Shown piece after piece: positions 1-6,069 of a stretch of DNA of 34,448 bases. Source of the stretch: Sphingobacteriales bacterium (lineage in GTDB: Bacteria > Bacteroidota > Bacteroidia > Chitinophagales > Chitinophagaceae). The stretch's first letter is position 1, and every line of letters begins with the position of its first letter. Under the pieces are notes generated by a model. It saw only the letters and a program-made list of their open reading frames with translations, had not been told where the DNA came from and did not search any database. The stretch is from assembly GCA_900299255.1 (NCBI GenBank), contig OMJB01000036.1, positions 1-34,448 of the forward strand, read 5' to 3'. The position numbers were made by a program, and so were the translations under genes.

Positions 1-15
1 GTAAATAGTAAAGTT

Positions 16-530
16 ATGCGCCAATTTTTTGTTTTTATTGCCAGTATACTGCTCACAGGCACCCTATACGGCCAGTCGTTAAAAAAGTATCCGATAAGTA
101 ACACCGGCTGCTCAATTTATACATTCTGTGACCCGGGTAATTTTACCAATGAAAAAAGCCCTGATGGCTCAGATGTTTATACAGCTGAGTGTTCTAACAG
201 CGGAGTGGGGTATGGTGTGATATGTGTGAAGCTGAAAGAAAAAATTTAGGACATGAAGGATAGTGAGGATGTGCTTGTAGCCATCTCGATTTTCTGAAAA
301 CATCTCTGAAAATTACAGGATCGGTAGGTTATGGTAAAGGCCACAGGCTGAAGGGTGACGAAAATACTAGAGGAGTGATTGATTACTGGAAAGATAAAGA
401 CAGCAACTATAAGATTAAAGGCTGGACTAACGGCAAGTACATTGTGGTGTTGTATGCCTATTCAAAGGGTGAACTAAACGAAACCAAAGTGAATGTTTTT
501 CTTGACGGACTGCTACTAGCCAGCGAGTAG
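16..530 (+). pseudogene. Broken gene for a small secreted protein
   Basis: An open frame of 77 codons begins at the ATG at 16 with a clear signal peptide (ending about TLYGQS). It is Cys-containing and stops at TAG 247-249. The same frame stays open after that stop to 294, and a second frame (codons at 267 to 527, stop 528-530) continues with ordinary protein sequence such as KITGSVGYGKGH and GWTNGKYIVVLYAYSKG. The simplest reading is one secreted protein of about 170 residues, broken by a nonsense codon at 247 and a net -1/+2 frameshift at about 267-294. A strong terminator follows directly. No family is recognised. Alternatives are a short real 77-residue protein or sequencing errors, though two separate errors would be needed. 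Confidence 0.55.
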
Positions 531-560
531 CTGTAGGGTAATGCTCTAAATTTTTACAGA

Positions 561-592
561 GGATGTCTCGTTACTGCGAGACAGCCTTTTTT
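561..592 (+). terminator. Rho-independent terminator after the broken gene
   Basis: The 7-bp arms TGTCTCG (564-570) and CGAGACA (577-583) enclose a 6-nt loop and are followed by a run of T at 587-592. It lies 34 bases after the stop at 530. A second, weak CCCG/CGGG pair with a T run (605-645) lies between it and the hydratase gene. Confidence 0.75.
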
Positions 593-700
593 GAAAACAT
601 TAAACCCGTAACATAATGTTAAGTGCAGTAGTTCCGGGCTTTTTTTATTGGTCGTAATGAGAGTATTGTTGTTTTTGGCCTGTGCTTCAACGGCTATTGC

Positions 701-1114
701 TTACTGCCACACGTATTGTTTCTTATTGAGCAGCAATGCCTCACCAGCTATGGTCTGGTCGCCAGTTTTGGCATCATACACTGCGCATTCATAAAGTATG
801 CGGTTCTTTTCCTTTACTATCTCTTTCACTTTAATTACTGCTTCATATTCTGTATCTACAAACATAGGTTTGAGCCATTTAATGTTCTGGCTCATATACA
901 CGTGCCCATCGGCATACCAAAGCGCACCGAAAATTTTGGTGAATACACTGGCACCCAGAAATCCATGAATAATATTGCGGCCAAACAGGCTTGCTTTGCC
1001 AGCCTCGGCATCAATATGCAGTGGATTGGTGTCGCCGCTTACTTTGGCGTATAGGTCTACATCTTCCTGTGTGTAACTGTACTTGTGGCGGAATTCGTCT
1101 CCGATCTGTAACAT
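701..1114 (-). CDS. phaJ: MaoC-like (R)-specific enoyl-CoA hydratase
   Basis: A 137-residue single hot-dog-fold hydratase. The MaoC/hydratase-2 active-site pattern D-x4-H is present as SGDTNPLH, with Asp28 and His33 counted from the ATG at 1114. The length is typical of PhaJ-type (R)-hydratases (about 134 residues). Such enzymes convert trans-2-enoyl-CoA from beta-oxidation into (R)-3-hydroxyacyl-CoA, the substrate of PHA synthase, and the phaE and phaC genes next door support that role. The frame also extends to a GTG at 1156. The ATG at 1114 is preferred because the first 14 residues do not resemble the family and MLQIGDEF matches the usual family start. It is transcribed away from phaE. 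A general MaoC dehydratase role outside PHA is possible. Confidence 0.85.
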   Translation of the reverse strand: MLQIGDEFRHKYSYTQEDVDLYAKVSGDTNPLHIDAEAGKASLFGRNIIHGFLGASVFTKIFGALWYADGHVYMSQNIKWLKPMFVDTEYEAVIKVKEIVKEKNRILYECAVYDAKTGDQTIAGEALLLNKKQYVWQ

Positions 1115-1438
1115 AATTTGTTGATTTTCGGCGAAAGTAACAGATTTTGGCAACACAGGAGGATATCAGAAGCAGTAAGGCTTAGAAATTTAACTTGATT
1201 ATATCTGATAAAGCAACTAAGAGTGAAAATACGCAGCCCAAAAACACAAACTTAACGGTCAGATAACTATTAAGTAATGAATTTTACATTTGTTTAACTA
1301 AAACTTTGCTACTTTTGCACCGCAATTAGAGAGAGTGCGGTTTAGGCGGATTGAAGGGAATTTCAGTTGCTAAAATAGATAAAAATTTCTTTTCGACAAC
1401 ATTCTGTAAAATATTTTTTCACGTAATAACAATTGTAT
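1115..1438. other. Divergent intergenic region, phaJ-like/phaE
   Basis: This stretch has no gene. It contains the well-matched phaE promoter (1289-1317), a short hairpin at the expected transcript start (ACCGCA 1319-1324 pairing with TGCGGT 1336-1341), and a phaE leader of about 115 nt. A weak -7-like element for the hydratase (TACTTTCG on the minus strand, 1132-1139) is the only other signal seen. Confidence 0.6.
1289..1317 (+). promoter_or_regulatory. phaE promoter, Bacteroidota type
   Basis: TTTG at 1289-1292 and TACTTTTG at 1310-1317 are separated by 17 bases. Together they match the Bacteroidota consensus of -33 TTTG and -7 TAnnTTTG exactly. Transcription would start near 1324, about 115 nt before the phaE ATG. 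Confidence 0.65.
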
Positions 1439-2953
1439 ATGGCAACTAATAATAAAATAGTAGATGCTGTCCTGGAAACACAGAAAAAAGTGGTGGACAG
1501 TGTGGTGGAAAACACAAAAAAGATGGCCGGCAACAACAAGGTGCTGAATAAAACAATTGAAAAAGGTACAGATTGGTACAAAAACTGGCTGGAAACCCAG
1601 AAGGATTTTTTCAGTAAAGTTACAGGCAGCAGCGAAGCAGAATCAGGCAAAGCAAAAGGAAGTTCTTCAAAGTCGCATGAATCAGACAATTCTGCTAATT
1701 TTCTGCAGAGCTTTATTGATGCTCAGGCAAACTGGTCTAAGCAGATGATGGAAATGGGGCAGGAAGCTGCAAGAAAATTTGGCTTTGACACTGCTGCAAA
1801 CCCATTTGCTGCTTTTGCAGGCAACAACCCATTTGCAAACTGGCAGAATATGATGAATAACAACTCGAACCCATGGGCATCATGGATGAATCAGATGACT
1901 GCTGCCAACTGGATGAACCAGATGCAGAACAACAATCCGTTTTCTCCTGACGCGTTCAAAAAATCTGCTGACAATCTGACTACTATGTTTAATCAGTATT
2001 ATAGCCAATTGAACAACAATTTTGCTGAGTGGCAGAAGAGCTTTGAAAATGGTACGGTACAGGATACTTATAAGAACATGATCAATACTGCAGAAGGATT
2101 TACCAAGTTCGCAGAAATGTGGATGCCGATGATTAAATCTATGCAGGAGAAAACTTTCAGCATGGAAGAATACAAAAAGCTGATGAATCCGGAAACATAC
2201 AAGGAGTTCATGGATAAGTTCTTTGGATTTATGCCTGAAAGCAGCCGTGAATACATGAACAAGATGAGCGGCATGTTCGGCGACAGCATGAAACACATGA
2301 ATGAGGCTGGTATGAACAATTACCATCAGATGCGTGATGCTATGAACAAATTCAGTCACGGTGGTTCGCAGGTGTTTGGTAATATGAATAATGCGTACAC
2401 CAACTGGATGAGCCAGATGACTGAAGCTGCAGCACCATTTACCAAAATGATGACTCCTAACCAGTATACAAACGCTATGCAGGAGTGGAACGATATCAGC
2501 AGGAGAATTGCAGAATTCAACATGAAAAATGCAGAACTGCAGTACATGGTTTACAACCAGGGTGCTAAGGTGATGGATAAACTTGCTGAGCATACTGCCA
2601 AGAAAATAAAGGATGGTGGCGAAGTAACCAGCATCATTGAACTGTATCAGGAGTGGCTGAATATCAGCGATAAGGTTTATGTTTCATTGTTTGAAAGCAG
2701 CGAATACAGCAAACTGATGGCTGAAGTAGGTTCTATGCAGATGAAGCTTCGCAAAGACATCGATCTTCAGACTGAGAAAATGTTTAAGGATATTCCGGTT
2801 GCTACGCGCAGCGAAATGGATGATGTGTATAAAACAATTTATGAGCTGAAGAAAAAAGTTCGCCAGCTTGAAAAAATGCTGGATATGGAGGGCGACGATG
2901 ATGTAGTAAAGACAGCTCCTAAAAAGGCTTCAAAATCAGGCGGAAGAAAATAA
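1439..2953 (+). CDS. phaE: PHA synthase subunit PhaE (class III), enlarged
   Basis: A 504-residue protein assigned to PhaE, the non-catalytic partner of class III PhaC. The C-terminal part carries the family's signature: IPVATRSE followed by a heptad-like coiled-coil segment (about 459-482). Known class III PhaE proteins are about 350 residues, so this one carries about 150 extra. Residues 1-115 are helical and phasin-like. Residues 120-170 are very rich in Asn, Met, Trp, Phe and Pro (for example NWQNMMNNN and NPWASWMNQM). The last 14 residues form a basic Lys/Ala/Ser tail (KTAPKKASKSGGRK), recalling nucleoid-binding tails of PhaF/PhaM-type granule proteins (inference). The ATG at 1439 is used; a TTG two codons earlier is less likely. 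It ends at a shared terminator facing the hydrolase gene. Confidence 0.88.
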   Translation: MATNNKIVDAVLETQKKVVDSVVENTKKMAGNNKVLNKTIEKGTDWYKNWLETQKDFFSKVTGSSEAESGKAKGSSSKSHESDNSANFLQSFIDAQANWSKQMMEMGQEAARKFGFDTAANPFAAFAGNNPFANWQNMMNNNSNPWASWMNQMTAANWMNQMQNNNPFSPDAFKKSADNLTTMFNQYYSQLNNNFAEWQKSFENGTVQDTYKNMINTAEGFTKFAEMWMPMIKSMQEKTFSMEEYKKLMNPETYKEFMDKFFGFMPESSREYMNKMSGMFGDSMKHMNEAGMNNYHQMRDAMNKFSHGGSQVFGNMNNAYTNWMSQMTEAAAPFTKMMTPNQYTNAMQEWNDISRRIAEFNMKNAELQYMVYNQGAKVMDKLAEHTAKKIKDGGEVTSIIELYQEWLNISDKVYVSLFESSEYSKLMAEVGSMQMKLRKDIDLQTEKMFKDIPVATRSEMDDVYKTIYELKKKVRQLEKMLDMEGDDDVVKTAPKKASKSGGRK

Positions 2954-2975
2954 TTGCCTGAGTATATGTAATAAG

Positions 2976-3007
2976 AAAAAAGGAACGATCGCCGTTCCTT
3001 TTTTTTT
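2976..3007. terminator. Bidirectional terminator, phaE / alpha-beta hydrolase
   Basis: The arms AAAAAAGGAACG (2976-2987) and CGTTCCTTTTTT (2993-3004) enclose a 5-nt loop, and the T run extends to 3007. A-rich and T-rich flanks make it work in both directions, for phaE on plus and for the hydrolase (stop at 3018) on minus. Confidence 0.85.
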
Positions 3008-3017
3008 GTGCCATTAT

Positions 3018-3881
3018 TTATCCGGGGTTTCCTTCCAGAAGCATAATGATATGCCTGTTTACTTCTTCAGTTTTTTCCAGCTGTAGAAAATGCCCGCAGT
3101 TACTGATCATTTCCAGTTTGCCGGCCGTTAATTTCTGAACGCCGTTCTTCCCGATTTGTTCCGGCGTTGTGTGGTGCAGTAGCCGGTTAGGTATCAGGGC
3201 GTCATGTTTTCCAAACATAACAAGCGTTTGCAGCTTTATGTCGCTCAGTTTATTCAGCACAGGCTCCTCCAGCATCCCCTTTATGCAGGATTCAATCATT
3301 TTTCTGTAGTAGTTCAGGTTGTAGGTCTTCATTATTGCTACCAGATCTTTTACAATGCTTTCGCCCTGGTGCTTGTGGTGGTAAAAACTATTTTCGATAG
3401 TGTGGCGCAGGGTGTGCTCCTCACTGCTCATAAAGTCATAGAGGTGAATGGTACTGTAATAAATTGCCTTATCTAAAGAGGTAAATTCTTCCATCCCTGC
3501 AGGGGCACACAATATCAGTTTAGAAAGGGATAAAGGATGCTTTATGGCTAGTGTCATGGCAATGTGCCCTCCCATAGAATGGCCAATAACAACCGGGCCT
3601 TTCAGTTTCATTGCCTTAATAAATTCATACACACTTTCGGCAAAAAAACGCATGCTGAAATCATGTTCGTTTTTATCAGAGAGCCCGTTACCTGGCAGGT
3701 CTATTGCAATACACCGGTAATATTGTTTCAGGTAATCTATGTTGTTTTTCCAGACGAGCGCATAATTGGCCAGGCCGTGTATAAACAGTAATGTACGATC
3801 TCCCTTACCTTCATCAATGTAAGCTATTCTGCAGTTTTCGGGGAGGCTAATGAATTTTGTATTGTAAGGATATACTACCAA
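3018..3881 (-). CDS. Alpha/beta hydrolase in the PHA locus
   Basis: A 287-residue alpha/beta-hydrolase-fold protein without a signal peptide, so probably cytoplasmic. The oxyanion motif HG is at 35-36. The nucleophile elbow GHSMGG puts the nucleophile at Ser102, with the acid at Asp227 (KHDALIP) and His264 (NCGHFLQLEK), so the catalytic set is complete. A stop codon lies six codons upstream and no ATG occurs before residue 77, so the TTG at 3881 is the likely start. It sits between phaE and phaC, converging with phaE. Intracellular PHA depolymerase, 3-hydroxyacyl-CoA thioesterase or a general esterase are all possible. Sequence alone does not choose, and the location is the only argument for a PHA role. 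Confidence 0.8.
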   Translation of the reverse strand: MVVYPYNTKFISLPENCRIAYIDEGKGDRTLLFIHGLANYALVWKNNIDYLKQYYRCIAIDLPGNGLSDKNEHDFSMRFFAESVYEFIKAMKLKGPVVIGHSMGGHIAMTLAIKHPLSLSKLILCAPAGMEEFTSLDKAIYYSTIHLYDFMSSEEHTLRHTIENSFYHHKHQGESIVKDLVAIMKTYNLNYYRKMIESCIKGMLEEPVLNKLSDIKLQTLVMFGKHDALIPNRLLHHTTPEQIGKNGVQKLTAGKLEMISNCGHFLQLEKTEEVNRHIIMLLEGNPG

Positions 3882-3926
3882 TTGTATTTGCTCTGTTTAA
3901 TTATTTACGTCTGTTTGAAAATGGTG

Positions 3927-3934
3927 CAAATATC
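3927..3934 (-). promoter_or_regulatory. Possible -7 element for the alpha/beta hydrolase
   Basis: GATATTTG on the minus strand matches TAnnTTTG at 5 of 6 fixed positions and is followed by CACC, as at phaE. No clear -33 element is seen. It lies about 45 nt upstream of the TTG start. Confidence 0.3.
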
Positions 3935-3957
3935 TGCATAAAGAATTTGAAACAGCC

Positions 3958-3989
3958 GAAAAAAATAACCCCGCAGGTTTTGCGGGGTT
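3958..3989 (-). terminator. Terminator of phaC
   Basis: The 9-bp arms AACCCCGCA (3967-3975) and TGCGGGGTT (3981-3989) form a G+C-rich stem. On the minus strand it is followed by a T-rich stretch (complement of 3958-3966). It lies 26 bases beyond the phaC stop. Confidence 0.85.
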
Positions 3990-4015
3990 AAATGGTTGTT
4001 GCAATCATTTACGAA

Positions 4016-5068
4016 TTAACTTTTCTCCATAATCCATTTGGCTACAGCGGGGCCTAGTTCTTTCTGAGATTTACCACCAACAAATACACCAATATGCCCT
4101 CCGGGGAATGCGTATTCTTTCTTATCTTTTGTGCCTACCAGGTTCATAATATTGAGCGTACTCTCATTCGGAATGATGTTGTCTTCAGTAGCATATACGT
4201 TCAGGAAAGGCATTGTTACATTCTTGAGATTTACTAACCTGCCGCCCAATTCAAATTCGCCCTTCACTAGTTTATTATCGCGGAAAAGGTCTTTGATGTA
4301 CTTGCGGTACATTTCTCCCGGAATAGCTGGCAGGTCGCTCTTCCATTTTTCCATGCGGAGGAAGTTCATCATTTTGTCTGAATCATCCAGCGAATTGAGC
4401 ACTCCCAGATATTTGCTTATGTTCATGCTGGGTTTCAGCATACCAAACGCTCCGTCTATCATTTCGCCCGGTATCGTGCCTACAGTGTCAACCATTGCAT
4501 CTACATCAATGTACTTGGTCCACTTGTACAGCATGCACTTGGTAGTAGAGAAGTCGTAAGGAGCTACATAGGTTGTCAGAGATTTGATCTTCTCAGGGTA
4601 AAGGGCAGAGTAAATCATTGAGAATGTGCCGCCCTGGCAGATGCCCATTTTATGTATTTTCTGAACCTTGTGGCGTTTGCGCAGGAAGTCGACAGCATCG
4701 TTCATATAGCCGTCAATGTAGTCTTCCATAGTAAGGTAACGGTCCGAACGGTCGTGGTAACCCCAGTCCATTACATAAATTTCCAGGCCCTCTTCCAGCA
4801 ATTTTTTCATCAGGCTGCGGTCGGGTTGCAGGTCCAGCACATCATGCCTGTTCAGCATGGCAAATGAAACCAGTACAGGTATTTTACATTTTGCCGGGGT
4901 GCTTCTGTTGAACCGGAACATCTTGATCTTATCAGATGACCAAACCAGTTCTTTCGGTGTAGTACCAATCTCAACTTTATCTATTTCCTTGAGTAACTTA
5001 TAGCCCATCGCTATTTTCTCGCTGGTCGAAACCATTTCCTCAGCGATTTTAGTCGTGTTGAAATTCAT
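4016..5068 (-). CDS. phaC: Class III poly(R)-3-hydroxyalkanoate synthase PhaC
   Basis: A 350-residue alpha/beta-fold polymerase. The lipase-like box GICQGG holds the nucleophile Cys144, with Asp296 (ATEDNIIP) and His325 (PGGHIGVFVG) completing the triad. Length and spacing fit class III PhaC (Allochromatium type, about 355 residues, triad near 149/302/331 from memory) rather than class I/II enzymes of about 560-600 residues. It polymerises (R)-3-hydroxyacyl-CoA on the granule surface in complex with PhaE. The ATG at 5068 is chosen over an upstream TTG (5095) because the extra residues lack family likeness. phaC is not in an operon with phaE: they are on opposite strands with the hydrolase between, whereas classical phaEC genes are adjacent and co-directional. 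Confidence 0.93.
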   Translation of the reverse strand: MNFNTTKIAEEMVSTSEKIAMGYKLLKEIDKVEIGTTPKELVWSSDKIKMFRFNRSTPAKCKIPVLVSFAMLNRHDVLDLQPDRSLMKKLLEEGLEIYVMDWGYHDRSDRYLTMEDYIDGYMNDAVDFLRKRHKVQKIHKMGICQGGTFSMIYSALYPEKIKSLTTYVAPYDFSTTKCMLYKWTKYIDVDAMVDTVGTIPGEMIDGAFGMLKPSMNISKYLGVLNSLDDSDKMMNFLRMEKWKSDLPAIPGEMYRKYIKDLFRDNKLVKGEFELGGRLVNLKNVTMPFLNVYATEDNIIPNESTLNIMNLVGTKDKKEYAFPGGHIGVFVGGKSQKELGPAVAKWIMEKS

Positions 5069-5092
5069 CAATTGAAAATTTTTGCGAAGGTA

Positions 5093-5100
5093 CAAATATT
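5093..5100 (-). promoter_or_regulatory. Possible -7 element of phaC
   Basis: AATATTTG on the minus strand is one base off TAnnTTTG and is followed by TACC, resembling the phaE and hydrolase elements. It lies about 25 nt upstream of the ATG at 5068. No -33 element was recognised. Confidence 0.3.
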
Positions 5101-5167
5101 TAGATGTCAGGTTTGTTAAATTGGTGTGATATAATCAGGCAAACCACAATTGTTCATATCTGATACC

Positions 5168-5193
5168 CAAAAGAAAAGCCTCCCAAAGGAGGC
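5168..5193 (-). terminator. Terminator of the ABC ATPase gene
   Basis: The arms GCCTCC (5178-5183) and GGAGGC (5188-5193) enclose a 4-nt loop. On the minus strand they are followed by a T-rich run (complement of 5168-5177). It lies 38 bases beyond the stop at 5231. Confidence 0.8.
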
Positions 5194-5203
5194 CTAATAA
5201 CCG

Positions 5204-5220
5204 TTAATACCAGGTATTAA
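5204..5220. repeat. 17-nt inverted repeat downstream of the ABC gene
   Basis: TTAATACC and GGTATTAA are perfect inverted copies separated by a single A. The element lies between the ABC stop codon and its terminator. It could be a protein-binding palindrome or part of the 3' end structure; no function is assigned. Confidence 0.4.
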
Positions 5221-5230
5221 AATATATTAT

Positions 5231-5992
5231 TTATTCGTCGCGCCATTCCTTACCTGTCATATTCAAAAAAACATCTTCCAGGTTAGCTTCTTTAACTGCT
5301 TTCGACCGTTTGAAGCCGGATGCGAGCAGGTTGTCTATTAACTCATTAGGAGTACTTAAAGCAACAATTTTGCCGCTGTCTACTATGGCTACTCTTTCGC
5401 ACAGTTCTTCGGCTTCGTCCATATAATGGGTGGTGATCACCACTGTAGCACCTCTTTCGCGCAGCTGTTTAATAAGTTCCCATAGATTGCGCCTTGCCTG
5501 CGGATCCAGCCCGGTTGTAGGCTCATCCAAAAAAATAATCCTTGGTTCATTTATGAGCGTGGTTGCAATGGAAAAACGCTGCTTCTGCCCGCCAGATAAT
5601 TGTTTGAACTTATTTTTGGCTTTATCACGCAGATTAACAGTATCAAGCAAAGCCATGGGGTCAATGTCTTTGTTGTACAGTCCGGAGAAAAGAGCAATAA
5701 TCTGTTTCAGATTCAGGTTGGGGTAGTAGCCTGCTGCCTGCAGTTGTACTCCCATAATATTTTTGATGGCCTGGGGTTCTTTGTCAAGATCCATTCCGTC
5801 AACAATAATGGTGCCCGATGTTTTTTTACGCAAGGTTTCTATGATCTCCAGAGTAGTTGTCTTGCCAGCCCCGTTTGGCCCAAGCAGGCCAAATATTTCT
5901 CCCTCCATTACGTCGAAACTGATTCCTTTTACAGCTTCAAAGTCACCGTATTTTTTTACAAGGTTATTTACCTGTATGATTGCTTTTTTCAT
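5231..5992 (-). CDS. ABC-2-type transporter ATP-binding protein
   Basis: A 253-residue ABC ATPase with all motifs intact: Walker A GPNGAGKT (38-45), signature LSGGQ (132-136), Walker B RIIFLDEP (151-158) and H-loop His189. The GLDP following Walker B is typical of the CcmA/DrrA-like (ABC-2, export or drug) group. The protein is cytoplasmic and would need a membrane partner, but no permease gene is adjacent; the neighbours are phaC and a nuclease gene. It starts 77 bases downstream of the exonuclease gene on the same strand, so the two may be co-transcribed. The substrate is unknown. Confidence 0.92.
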   Translation of the reverse strand: MKKAIIQVNNLVKKYGDFEAVKGISFDVMEGEIFGLLGPNGAGKTTTLEIIETLRKKTSGTIIVDGMDLDKEPQAIKNIMGVQLQAAGYYPNLNLKQIIALFSGLYNKDIDPMALLDTVNLRDKAKNKFKQLSGGQKQRFSIATTLINEPRIIFLDEPTTGLDPQARRNLWELIKQLRERGATVVITTHYMDEAEELCERVAIVDSGKIVALSTPNELIDNLLASGFKRSKAVKEANLEDVFLNMTGKEWRDE

Positions 5993-6069
5993 TTTGGCGG
6001 AGATTAAGAATGCGCCTGCAAATTAAAAAAAATAGATGAGCGGTAATTATGTTACCGCAATAAACCCCT

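Noticed and set aside
605-645. CCCG/CGGG pair followed by seven T
   Set aside because: A four-base stem with a loop of over 20 bases is too weak to call a terminator. The strong hairpin at 561-592 already ends the upstream gene.
1115-1156. GTG start extending the MaoC hydratase by 14 residues
   Set aside because: The added residues do not resemble the family and there is no ribosome-binding sequence before the GTG. The ATG at 1114 gives the usual family N-terminus.
1880-2593. 237-codon open frame on the minus strand opposite phaE
   Set aside because: It is rich in His, Val and Leu, as expected for the complement of a Met/Asn/Lys-rich gene, and has no domain. phaE on the other strand is convincing over its entire length.
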